Assembly (NCBI GenBank): GCA_035529075.1
Contig: DATKXK010000014.1
Span: 388,264-452,263 of the forward strand
Source: Acidobacteriota bacterium
GTDB lineage: Bacteria; Zixibacteria; MSB-5A5; GN15; FEB-12
DNA length: 64,000 nt
Direction: 5' to 3'
Part shown: positions 26,618-34,787 of the stretch, one piece after another
Position numbering within the stretch: position 1 is the stretch's first letter
Layout of the letters: every line of letters starts with the position of its first letter
Made by a program: the position numbers and the translations under genes
Notes under the pieces: model-generated
What the model was told of the DNA's origin: nothing
Seen by the model: only the letters and a program-made list of their open reading frames with translations
Databases searched by the model: none

Positions 26618-28189
26618 ATGAGTGAGCTTATAAAGATCAAGCGCGCACTTGTTTCCGTGTCGGACAAGACAGGCGTGGTTGAGTTGGCCGGGGAACTGGA
26701 GAAGGCGGGCGTTGAAATCCTGTCCACCGGCGGCACCATGAAACTGCTGCGGGAAGCCGGGATCCACGTGATCTCCGTCTCCACCTTCACCGGCTGCCCG
26801 GAAGTGATGGATGGTCGCGTGAAAACGCTTCATCCCAAGGTCCACGCAGGGATACTGTGCCGCCGGGATAACCCCGAAGACATCAGAGAGCTTGCCGAGC
26901 TGGATTCAAAAGCCATTGACCTCGTCGTTGTCAACCTGTATCCCTTCCGTGAGACGGTCGCCCGGCCGGACTCGACCCATGAAGACGTCGTTGAAAACAT
27001 CGACATCGGCGGTCCCTCAATGCTGCGCTCGGCGGCCAAGAACTACGCGGGCGTGACCGTAGTCGTGGACCCGTCACTGTACGCAGACCTGCTGTCGGAA
27101 CTTGCGACCAATGACGGTGCCACCAGCCTGGAGTTCCGGAGGCGCTGTGCGGCACGGGCTTTCGCCGTGACGTCGGTGTATGATACGGCCATTGCCGGTT
27201 ACTTCTCGGGTCTCAGCCGGAGCGGCAAGGCCGCGTTTCCCCGCGATATGGTCCTGTCGTACGTCCGACGGTCCGGACTTCGGTACGGAGAGAATCCGCA
27301 CCAGGCGGCGTCTCTCTATGCCGATGACGGCTATCCTGGTCCCACGCTGCTGAGGGCCGAGATCCTTGGCGGCAGGGAACTGTCGTACAACAACTATGGT
27401 GACCTTGACGCCTGCCTGGACATGCTGCTCGATTTCTCCGAGCCCTTTGCCTGCGTTGTCAAGCACGCCAACCCGTGCGGCGCCGCCGTCGGCTCCACGC
27501 CGGCCGAGGCTTACCGCCTCGCCTACGAGAGCGACCCGCTGTCGGCCTTCGGTTCCATTATCGGGCTAAACAAGGCGGTCGATTTAGAGACTGCAGAACT
27601 GCTGCACGGCACGCACTTCGTGGAGTGCATTCTCGCGCCCGGGTTTGCACCCGAGGCCCTGAAGCTCCTCAAGAAGAAGCGGAACCGCCGGCTGCTGGAA
27701 CTGGGTCAGATAGCGGCGGGACGCCCGGACGGCGGGAAGGTCCTTCGCTACCTGCGCGGCGGTCTGCTGGTTCAGGAGGAGGACACTCTGGAAACTTCCG
27801 AATCCGACCTCAAAGTTGTTACTAAACGCTCCCCGACGGCCGACGAAGTCGGCTCACTCCTGTTTGCCTGGAAGGTGGTGAGGCATACCAAGTCAAACGC
27901 TATCGTGCTGGCGAAGAACCGGGCCACGGTCGGCATCGGTATGGGCCAGACCTCGCGTGTGGATTCCGGCTTCATGGCGGTCAAGCGCGCCGGCGACCGT
28001 GCCGGGGGGGCCGTCATGGCCTCTGATGCCTTTTTCCCGATGGCCGACGGCATTGAGGTGGCTACGAATGCCGGGGTCACGGCCATCATCCAGCCGGGCG
28101 GTTCCAAGGGAGACGAAGAAGCCATCGCCGCGGCCGATCACGCAGGAGCAGCCATGGTCTTCACGGGTGTCAGGCATTTCAAGCATTAG
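26618..28189 (+). CDS. purH: Bifunctional AICAR transformylase/IMP cyclohydrolase PurH
   Basis: PurH carries out the last two steps of IMP synthesis. The N-terminal cyclohydrolase domain begins RALVSVSDKTGVVELA and includes ILSTGGTMKLLREAGI and VMDGRVKTLHPKVHAGIL. The transformylase domain has RYGENPHQAASLY, VVKHANPCGAAVG (the Lys-His pair), AFGSIIGLNKAVD, KSNAIVLAKN and SDAFFPMADGIEVA, ending with GGSKGDEEAIAAADHAGAAMVFTGVRHFKH. The length of 523 residues is normal. The start lies one base after the purC stop with GGAGAAAAG upstream. Confidence 0.97.
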   Translation: MSELIKIKRALVSVSDKTGVVELAGELEKAGVEILSTGGTMKLLREAGIHVISVSTFTGCPEVMDGRVKTLHPKVHAGILCRRDNPEDIRELAELDSKAIDLVVVNLYPFRETVARPDSTHEDVVENIDIGGPSMLRSAAKNYAGVTVVVDPSLYADLLSELATNDGATSLEFRRRCAARAFAVTSVYDTAIAGYFSGLSRSGKAAFPRDMVLSYVRRSGLRYGENPHQAASLYADDGYPGPTLLRAEILGGRELSYNNYGDLDACLDMLLDFSEPFACVVKHANPCGAAVGSTPAEAYRLAYESDPLSAFGSIIGLNKAVDLETAELLHGTHFVECILAPGFAPEALKLLKKKRNRRLLELGQIAAGRPDGGKVLRYLRGGLLVQEEDTLETSESDLKVVTKRSPTADEVGSLLFAWKVVRHTKSNAIVLAKNRATVGIGMGQTSRVDSGFMAVKRAGDRAGGAVMASDAFFPMADGIEVATNAGVTAIIQPGGSKGDEEAIAAADHAGAAMVFTGVRHFKH

Positions 28190-28325
28190 TACGGTGCCTT
28201 TTTGCCGATATAGCGAAAGAAAGACCGGACACCGGATGGTTTTACGCCCTCCCGGTTCCGTTACGGGGGCGGACAGACGATTTCCTCCGCCCTGCAACAA
28301 CCGCCAGATCGAATGTAGATCGCAA

Positions 28326-29078
28326 ATGCCGCACAGAATTTTCAGAATGGTCCTGCCCGCGCTGCTGGTGACGGCGGTCGGATGCTCGGATGACGAGGAG
28401 TCGCCTTCTTCGCCCGGCGGAAACGACCTGCCGACCGTCTCCGTTAACGACCAGACCGTAACCGAAGGGAACACGGCGGTGTTTTCGGTGAGTCTCAGCT
28501 TTACCACCGGCGCCGACGTCGTTTTTCACTATGCGACACTCAACGGAACGGCCGTCGCCGGGAGCGATTTTGCGGCTATCCCCCTTATGACCGACACCGT
28601 CCCGGCGGGCGCACCTTTTGTCCCGGTTCTTATTGCCATCCTGGATGACGACGAAGTCGAGCCCGTCGAGTCGTTCAGCCTGGTGCTGAGCGGCGTGACA
28701 GGGGCTCGATTCGCCGATTCCATCGGTGTCGCCACAATCCTGGACGATGACGTCATGAGCTACGCGGCCGACGTGCGCGGTATTCTGACGGCGAGTTGCG
28801 CCCTGGTCGGGTGCCACGGGCAGGGCAGCAGTTCCGGCGGCATGACTCTGGCTCAGCTACAATATGACTCGGTCATGGTTGCCACCGGCACGAATACCGG
28901 TGGAAAGGTCGTTGTTGCCGGGAACAGCAGTGCCAGTACCCTGTATACCAAAACGCTTCCGACCGACGATCCTTTGTTCCCCTTTCCGAATCGCATGCCC
29001 CAGTCTCGGCCTCCTCTGACTGTCGAGCAACAGCACCGAATCCGCGACTGGATAGACCAGGGGGCGCGCGATAACTGA
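28326..29078 (+). CDS. Lipoprotein with Calx-beta domain and CX4CH cytochrome-like domain
   Basis: A 250-residue predicted lipoprotein (Cys20 after VTAVG). Residues about 35-140 form a Calx-beta repeat: TVSVNDQTVTEGNTAVFSVSLS, TLNGTAVAGSDF and VATILDDD. Residues 145-250 resemble the small cytochrome c domains of Planctomycetes-type proteins. They carry CALVGCH, a haem-attachment motif with four residues between the cysteines instead of two, then NRMPQSRPPLT and QQHRIRDWIDQGARD, where Met is the expected axial ligand. The start ATG 28326 begins the signal peptide; the frame is open further upstream but is non-coding there. Location: periplasmic face of a membrane. A role in electron transfer is inferred. 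Confidence 0.65.
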   Translation: MPHRIFRMVLPALLVTAVGCSDDEESPSSPGGNDLPTVSVNDQTVTEGNTAVFSVSLSFTTGADVVFHYATLNGTAVAGSDFAAIPLMTDTVPAGAPFVPVLIAILDDDEVEPVESFSLVLSGVTGARFADSIGVATILDDDVMSYAADVRGILTASCALVGCHGQGSSSGGMTLAQLQYDSVMVATGTNTGGKVVVAGNSSASTLYTKTLPTDDPLFPFPNRMPQSRPPLTVEQQHRIRDWIDQGARDN

Positions 29079-29278
29079 GAGCGCGAGCCGCCCCGCCGGA
29101 GGTCGGCAGGCTTCGCGCTCAGGCACCCGCTTCAGCCGCTATTGTCATCACCGGCAATGAGTTAACGACAAATTCTGCCTTTCCCCGGCAGCCGGCCGGA
29201 GCCCCTGCGCGATTCGATCTTGCATCCGGCTGTCAACGGTGCTATCTTGCCCCGAGGCAACGAACGGAAGGAGCGGTC

Positions 29279-29752
29279 TTGGACAACCGGATACTTGAAA
29301 TTGTCTTCTACCTCATGGATTACCTGCACGAAAATCACGAACAGGCATCCAGCATCAGCGACGTCTCCCTTGATCTCAAAGGCCTCGGCTATTCCGATGA
29401 GGAGATCACGCGCGCTTACTACTGGATTCTCGATCACCTGCAGGGTGCCAGCGAACGGCTCTATTCATCGTTCCCCGGTGAGTGCCGGTCGACCAGAATC
29501 CTGACCGACCTGGAACGCTCCTACCTTTCTGCGGAAGCTCACGGATTTCTCATCAAGCTGGCCGGCATCAACGTAATCGATAGTGAACAATTCGAATCGG
29601 TTCTCGATCGCGTGGCGCTCTTCGGGCAGCACCCGGTGTCTCTTGAACAGCTCAAGTTCATTGTTACGGTGCTCGCGTTCGGTGCGCACACTGACATAGA
29701 TAACCGGGTTCTCCTTGACGATGAATCCGATCCGCCGGCCTGCGTCAACTGA
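29279..29752 (+). CDS. Smg/DUF494 family protein
   Basis: A 157-residue protein matching the Smg (DUF494) family: LEIVFYLMDYLHENHE at the start, then DVSLDLKGLGYSDEEITRAYYWILDHL, and a C-terminal helix region RSYLSAEAHGFLIKLAGINVID and LEQLKFIVTVLAFG. In Proteobacteria smg lies next to dprA and topoisomerase genes; the function is unknown. The start is TTG 29279 with GGAAGGAG upstream. coaBC begins two bases after its stop, so they share a transcript. Confidence 0.8.
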   Translation: MDNRILEIVFYLMDYLHENHEQASSISDVSLDLKGLGYSDEEITRAYYWILDHLQGASERLYSSFPGECRSTRILTDLERSYLSAEAHGFLIKLAGINVIDSEQFESVLDRVALFGQHPVSLEQLKFIVTVLAFGAHTDIDNRVLLDDESDPPACVN

Positions 29753-29753
29753 C

Positions 29754-30959
29754 ATGTCCCTGAAAGGCAAGAAGATCATTACGGGCATGACCGGGGGGAT
29801 TGCCTGCTACAAGATTCCATACCTGGTCCGCTCTCTGGTGCGCGAGGAGGCCGAAGTGCGCGTGATTATGACGCCGAACGCCACCAGGTTCATCACGCCA
29901 CTGACGATGGAGACGGTGTCGAACAACCCGGTCGCGGTGGAGATGTTCCCGGAAAACAGGTTCGTCTCCACGCACCATATAGATCTTGCCGAATGGCCGG
30001 ATCTCTTTGTGATCGCTCCGGCCACGGCCAACTTTATGGGTAAGGTGGCCGGCGGAATTTGTGACGATCTTCTGACCACCGTTATCTGTGCGTCGCCGCG
30101 GCCCGTGATAGTGGCGCCGGCCATGAACCCCGGCATGTGGGACAACCCGGTGACCAGGAAAAATGCGGACTACCTCAAGCAATTGAAATATCAGATCATC
30201 GGACCGGCCGAAGGGGAGATGGCCTGTGATCACTGGGGCATCGGCCGCATGGTCGAACCGGATGCGCTCCTGAAAGCCGTCAAAGACTTCTTCAAGAAGA
30301 CCTCAAAAAAAAAAGCCCTGAGCGGTAAGAGGGTTCTCGTAACGGCCGGACCCTGCCGCGAGCCGCTCGATCCGGTCCGCTTTCTTTCCAATCGCTCCTC
30401 CGGCAGAATGGGTCACGCCCTGGCCCGGGCAGCGGCCGAACTCGGCGCCGAGACAACGCTTGTTTCCGGCCCGACGGCACTGGATGCCCCGGTGGGTGTA
30501 GACTTCGTCTCGATCGAGACGACGGCGGAGTTGTTCAAGGCCGTGAGCCGTCGGTTCAAGCGGACGGATGTCCTGATCATGGCGGCGGCGCCGGCTGATT
30601 TCAGACCCGCGGCCGTAAGCTCTCAGAAAATCAAGAAGCAGCGTGCCGCCCTGTCGATGCAGCTGGAGCGCACGACCGATATTCTTGCCACCCTGGGCCT
30701 GAAGAAAAAGTCGGGACAGATACTGGTCGGCTTTGCCGTGGAAACGGAGAACGGTGAAGCCAATGCCCGCAGGAAACTTAGAGAGAAGAACCTGGACCTG
30801 ATCGTGCTCAACAATCCGTGCGACGCCGGCGCGGCCTTCGAGCACGAAACAAATCAGGTCACGGTTCTCTCGCCCGGCCGCAGGGCCGAACGCTGGCCTC
30901 TGATGGCGAAGGATGCGTTGTCCGTAAAACTGCTTGAAAAAGTGGCCCGCATGCTGTAA
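29754..30959 (+). CDS. coaBC: Bifunctional phosphopantothenoylcysteine decarboxylase/synthase CoaBC
   Basis: CoaBC couples cysteine to 4'-phosphopantothenate and then decarboxylates the product in coenzyme A synthesis. Residues 1-175 are the FMN-dependent CoaC domain: KIITGMTGGIACYK, the catalytic His in THHIDLAEWPD, VIAPATANFMGK, PAMNPGMW and MACDHWGIGRM. The CoaB domain starts KRVLVTAGPCREPLDPVRFLSNRSSGRMG, with AAPADFRP and GFAVETENG. ATG 29754 is chosen. A run of ten A bases (30305-30314) falls exactly in the linker; shifting by one base either way meets a stop within five codons, so slippage would yield CoaC alone. Confidence 0.95.
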   Translation: MSLKGKKIITGMTGGIACYKIPYLVRSLVREEAEVRVIMTPNATRFITPLTMETVSNNPVAVEMFPENRFVSTHHIDLAEWPDLFVIAPATANFMGKVAGGICDDLLTTVICASPRPVIVAPAMNPGMWDNPVTRKNADYLKQLKYQIIGPAEGEMACDHWGIGRMVEPDALLKAVKDFFKKTSKKKALSGKRVLVTAGPCREPLDPVRFLSNRSSGRMGHALARAAAELGAETTLVSGPTALDAPVGVDFVSIETTAELFKAVSRRFKRTDVLIMAAAPADFRPAAVSSQKIKKQRAALSMQLERTTDILATLGLKKKSGQILVGFAVETENGEANARRKLREKNLDLIVLNNPCDAGAAFEHETNQVTVLSPGRRAERWPLMAKDALSVKLLEKVARML

Positions 30960-30988
30960 TATGCCCATCGATTACCCGACGAGAAATC

Positions 30989-31789
30989 ATGCGAAAGAAA
31001 CCGGCTAACTTGCAGGAGCTGTTCCGGCGGGCCCTTTCGTCCCAGATTGATCTCGGCATGGGCGAGGTCGTTCTGGGCGGCCGGCCGGCCCTCGGCCCGC
31101 GACTGCCCGAAGCCCTTGCCACTGCCAAGAAGAAGGTCATCCCGGCCGGCGAGGCAATCGAGGAATTCAGTCGGAACCGGATCGGTGACGGCGATGATCA
31201 ACAGATGATGATATCGCTCTCCCAGGAGGCGTCGTACGGGTCGCTTGAGGAGCATTGCCAGGCCATCTGCGAATGCCAGCGCTGCGCTCTCGGCCGCACG
31301 CGCACAAAGTTCGTCTATGGGGTGGGCAATCCCCACGCCGACCTGATGTTTATCGGCGAGGCGCCGGGCGCCGAGGAGGACCGCCTGGGGGAACCGTTTG
31401 TGGGCCGGGCGGGAAAGTTGCTCGATCGCATTCTCGAAGCCATCCAGATGTCTCGTGACCAGGTGTATATCGGTAACATTCTCAAGTGCCGCCCGCCCGG
31501 TAACCGTGACCCGCAACCCGATGAGATGGCCCTGTGCCTGCCGTACCTGCAGGAGCAGATTCGCCTGATAGAGCCGAAGCTGCTGTGCCTGCTCGGACGG
31601 GTGGCGGCCCAGGTATTGCTCAAGACGACTACTCCGCTGGGCAAGCTTCGCGGCCGCTGGTTTGACTTTCAGGGCGTTCCGGCCATGGTCACGTACCATC
31701 CCGCGGCCCTGCTCCGATTTCAGGCGTACAAGAAAGACTGCTGGGCCGACATGCAAATGCTCAAGGCCCGCCACGACGAGTTGACCTGA
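30989..31789 (+). CDS. Type 4 (iron-sulfur) uracil-DNA glycosylase
   Basis: The C-terminal 190 residues match family 4 uracil-DNA glycosylases, which remove uracil from DNA and carry a 4Fe-4S cluster. Cluster cysteines are in [18 protein letters not shown] and later in [12 protein letters not shown] and MALCLPYL. The catalytic loop is [21 protein letters not shown], and the DNA-binding motif is [10 protein letters not shown]. Residues 1-80 are an N-terminal extension not found in the shortest members; it resembles the SPO1-type phage polymerase-associated form. RBS GACGAG precedes ATG 30989. The gene lies before dnaB in the same direction. Confidence 0.92.
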   Translation: MRKKPANLQELFRRALSSQIDLGMGEVVLGGRPALGPRLPEALATAKKKVIPAGEAIEEFSRNRIGDGDDQQMMISLSQEASYGSLEEHCQAICECQRCALGRTRTKFVYGVGNPHADLMFIGEAPGAEEDRLGEPFVGRAGKLLDRILEAIQMSRDQVYIGNILKCRPPGNRDPQPDEMALCLPYLQEQIRLIEPKLLCLLGRVAAQVLLKTTTPLGKLRGRWFDFQGVPAMVTYHPAALLRFQAYKKDCWADMQMLKARHDELT

Positions 31790-31803
31790 GGAACGAACCA
31801 GCC

Positions 31804-33234
31804 ATGGCGTATCGCACACAGTCACGGAAGCAGGACGCGCACCTGGAGCCGCCTCAGTCACTCGATGCCGAGCAGGCCGTCCTGGGATCTATCCTCAAGG
31901 ATGCCGAGGCCATCAACAGTGTCATCGAAGTCATCGACAGCCCGCACCATTTTTACTCTCCACGGCACCAGATCATATACCAGGTTATGCTGGACCTGTA
32001 CGGCCAGACGCAGCCGTGCGACATCACCACCGTCGCCAACGGTCTTGCCGGCAAGGGATCACTGGACAAGACCGGCGGAAGGGTCTATCTGGTCGAGCTT
32101 ATAGAGCAGGTGGCGTCGACGGCCAACGTCGCGCGCCACGCCGAAATCGTTCTCGAGAAATCGATCCTTCGTTCGCTTATTAGTACCTCCGATGAAATCT
32201 CCCACAGCTGTTACCTCCAGGAACACCCCGTCGAGGAGTTGCTGGACTATGCCGAGGCGAACATTTTCGACATCTCCGAAAAGCGGCTGCGCAAGGGATT
32301 CGTGGCGGTGAAGGATCTGGTCCAGCCGACCTTCGAGCGGATAGAGGAATTCCAGCATTCCGGCACCGGCTTCGGCCTGCGAACCGGGTACGACGAGGTT
32401 GATGCGCTGACCAACGGTCTTCACAACGGCGACCTGATAGTAGTGGCCGGGCGACCATCAATGGGAAAGACATCGCTTGCCCTCAATATCGCCGAGCACG
32501 TGGCTATCGTGCTCAAGAAGGGGGTGGGCGTTTTCTCGGTTGAAATGTCCAAAGAAGCCCTCACGCTGCGTCTGATCAGCACCCGTGCCAGGATCAGCCA
32601 GCAACGCATACGCGCCGGCAAAGCCTCGGAAAAGGAGATGCATCGGTTGACACTGGCCGGCGGAACGCTGGCCGCGTCCGAGATCTTCCTTGACGATTCG
32701 GCTACGCTCTCGTCGCTGGAAATGAGGGCCAAGGCCCGGCGGCTCAAGGCGCAGCATGATGTCGGCATGATCATTGTGGACTACATCCAGCTAATGTACA
32801 GTTCCGGTCGGACGGAGAACCGCCAGCAGGAGATAGCCCTGATCACGCGCAGCATGAAGGCGCTGGCCAAGGAGCTGGACATCCCGGTGGTGGCTATCTC
32901 GCAGTTGTCGCGCCAGGTCGAGCAGCGCGGCGGTGACAAGCGCCCCCAGCTTTCGGACCTCCGCGAATCGGGTGCTATCGAGCAGGACGCCGACGTGGTC
33001 ATGTTTGTGTATCGGCCGGAGTTCTATTTGTCGCCTGACGATCGCGATAATCCCAAGAACGAGGCAAAGCTGGGCGTGGCTGAAATCATCGTGGCCAAGC
33101 AGCGGAACGGCGAAACGGGCACGGTCAAGCTCCGCTGGTTCAAAGAATTCACCAAGTTCGAGAACCTCGAACGTCACCATCGCGAGCTGCCTCCGGGCGC
33201 TGAACCTGTCAGCGGGTCGGACGTGCCCTTTTAG
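31804..33234 (+). CDS. dnaB: Replicative DNA helicase DnaB
   Basis: DnaB is the hexameric helicase of the replisome. The N-terminal domain starts QSLDAEQAVLGSILKD; a linker follows; the RecA-like ATPase has Walker A VAGRPSMGKTSLALNIA, Walker B MIIVDYIQLM, VEMSKEALTLRLIS, VAISQLSRQVEQRG and RLSDLRESGAIEQDADVVMF-like DLRESGAIEQDADVVMF. The end KLRWFKEFTKFEN is typical. The length of 476 residues is normal. No intein is present, though dnaB is a common intein site. It is in a tight co-directional run with the upstream glycosylase and the downstream mlaE. Confidence 0.97.
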   Translation: MAYRTQSRKQDAHLEPPQSLDAEQAVLGSILKDAEAINSVIEVIDSPHHFYSPRHQIIYQVMLDLYGQTQPCDITTVANGLAGKGSLDKTGGRVYLVELIEQVASTANVARHAEIVLEKSILRSLISTSDEISHSCYLQEHPVEELLDYAEANIFDISEKRLRKGFVAVKDLVQPTFERIEEFQHSGTGFGLRTGYDEVDALTNGLHNGDLIVVAGRPSMGKTSLALNIAEHVAIVLKKGVGVFSVEMSKEALTLRLISTRARISQQRIRAGKASEKEMHRLTLAGGTLAASEIFLDDSATLSSLEMRAKARRLKAQHDVGMIIVDYIQLMYSSGRTENRQQEIALITRSMKALAKELDIPVVAISQLSRQVEQRGGDKRPQLSDLRESGAIEQDADVVMFVYRPEFYLSPDDRDNPKNEAKLGVAEIIVAKQRNGETGTVKLRWFKEFTKFENLERHHRELPPGAEPVSGSDVPF

Positions 33235-33242
33235 GAGCGGGC

Positions 33243-34025
33243 ATGCAGTATGGACTTACGACGGTCGTGGGCCGTCGCGGCGTCAGTCTCATTAACCGAC
33301 TCGGTGGTCTGTCTCTACTGCTGTTCAGGTTTGCCACCTCGCTGAAAGACATTCCGCGTTCCCTCCGGCTAATCATCGAGCAGTTCTATTCGATCGGCGT
33401 GCGTTCTCTTCCACTGATCATCGTAATCTCCATTTTCATCGGGGCCGTGTCGGCGTGGCAGGCGGCCTATCAGTTCAAGTTCATCGGCGCGCCGCTTCGG
33501 CTTCTGGGGCAGGCGGTGGGTAAGGCCGTGGTGATAGAGCTGGCGCCGGTGTTATCCGCCCTTGTGTTTGCCGGTCGCGTAGGCGCCGGGATCACCGCCG
33601 AGATGGGCACCATGCGCGTCACGGAGCAGATCGACGCCCTGGATGCGATGGGTATCAACCCGGTGCGCTACCTGGTTCTGCCGCGCGTGCTGGCCTGCCT
33701 GATTATGGTTCCGATGCTGGTCATTTTTGCCAATTTCATTGCCATTATGGGCGGGTTGGTGGTGGCCGTGCTGGGGGTAGACATCTCGCCGGAAACGTTT
33801 CTCAACGGGTTCAAGGATTCGTTCAAGGTGAGCGATTTCCTGGGCGGGCTTACCAAGGCCGCCGTCTTCGGGCTTCTGGTCGGTCTGGTCGGTTGCCAGG
33901 AGGGCTTTCGCGCCGAAGGCGGGGCGGAAGGGGTGGGGGCGGCCACAACCACGTCTGTAGTGGTCTCGTGCGTACTGATTCTCGTGTTCAATTTCATATT
34001 CGCGATGGTGCTCTTCAGAATCTGA
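33243..34025 (+). CDS. MlaE-type ABC transporter permease
   Basis: A 260-residue membrane permease of the MlaE/DUF140 family, which moves phospholipids between inner and outer membranes with an MCE-domain partner. Signatures include GVRSLPLIIVISIFIGAVSAWQ, LAPVLSALVFAGRVGAGITAEMGTMRVTEQIDALDAMGINP, and VLPRVLACLIMVPMLVIFAN. The last region carries VGCQEGFRAEGGAEGVGAATTTSVV. The ribosome site TAGGAGCGG precedes the ATG. The ATPase follows nine bases later; the MCE protein (MlaD) is not next to it. Confidence 0.9.
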   Translation: MQYGLTTVVGRRGVSLINRLGGLSLLLFRFATSLKDIPRSLRLIIEQFYSIGVRSLPLIIVISIFIGAVSAWQAAYQFKFIGAPLRLLGQAVGKAVVIELAPVLSALVFAGRVGAGITAEMGTMRVTEQIDALDAMGINPVRYLVLPRVLACLIMVPMLVIFANFIAIMGGLVVAVLGVDISPETFLNGFKDSFKVSDFLGGLTKAAVFGLLVGLVGCQEGFRAEGGAEGVGAATTTSVVVSCVLILVFNFIFAMVLFRI

Positions 34026-34034
34026 CGGATTTCG

Positions 34035-34787
34035 ATGGCCTATATACGGATTGACAACCTGGTCAAGCAATTCGACACTCAAACGGTGCTCGACGGCGTC
34101 AGCATGGACATAAACAGGGGCGAGTCCATCGTCGTCATCGGTCAGTCCGGATGCGGCAAGTCCGTGCTGCTCAAACATCTCCTCCGCTTGCTTACTCCCA
34201 CCCGAGGGACGGTCGTTTTTGATGGTCAGGACATCTTCTCACTGAATCAGGCCGGGCTTGACGTGGTGCGACGCCGCATCGGCCTGCTGTTCCAGTCCGC
34301 CGCGCTGTTTGATTCGCTGACGGTGGCGGAGAACGTCGGTCTCGGGTTGAAGGAATCGCGACGTTACGCCAAACACGAAATACGGGACATCGTACAGGCG
34401 AAACTGGAGTTGGTGGGGCTGGCCTCCAGTTTCGATATGTATCCGGCGGAACTCTCCGGCGGCATGCGCAAGCGAGTCGGCCTGGCCCGGGCGATTGCCA
34501 CCGATCCGGAGGTGCTGCTGTATGATGAGCCGACCACCGGCCTCGATCCCATCAGGGCGGACATGATTAACCGGCTGATTGTCGAGTTGAACCAGAAACT
34601 GCACGTCACCTCAATCGCCGTAACTCACGATATGAGGTCGGCCTACAAGATTGCCGACCGGATAGTCATGCTGTACGAGGGTAAGGTCGAGTTCGACGGC
34701 ACGCCGGACGAAACGCGCTCGACGGACAACCCGATTGTCCGGCAGTTCATTACCGGTCAGGCCGAGGGCCCGATTCAGGTAGGATGA
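34035..34787 (+). CDS. MlaF-type ABC transporter ATPase
   Basis: A 250-residue ABC ATPase pairing with the upstream MlaE-type permease. Walker A is IGQSGCGKSVLLKH; the Q-loop region LLFQSAALFDSLTVAENV is characteristic of the MlaF subgroup; the signature is LSGGMRKRVGLARAIA; Walker B is VLLYDEPTTGLDP; and the H-loop is AVTHDM. It overlaps radA by four bases (ATGA). Role: energises lipid movement that maintains outer-membrane asymmetry in known systems; direction here is not known. Confidence 0.9.
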   Translation: MAYIRIDNLVKQFDTQTVLDGVSMDINRGESIVVIGQSGCGKSVLLKHLLRLLTPTRGTVVFDGQDIFSLNQAGLDVVRRRIGLLFQSAALFDSLTVAENVGLGLKESRRYAKHEIRDIVQAKLELVGLASSFDMYPAELSGGMRKRVGLARAIATDPEVLLYDEPTTGLDPIRADMINRLIVELNQKLHVTSIAVTHDMRSAYKIADRIVMLYEGKVEFDGTPDETRSTDNPIVRQFITGQAEGPIQVG

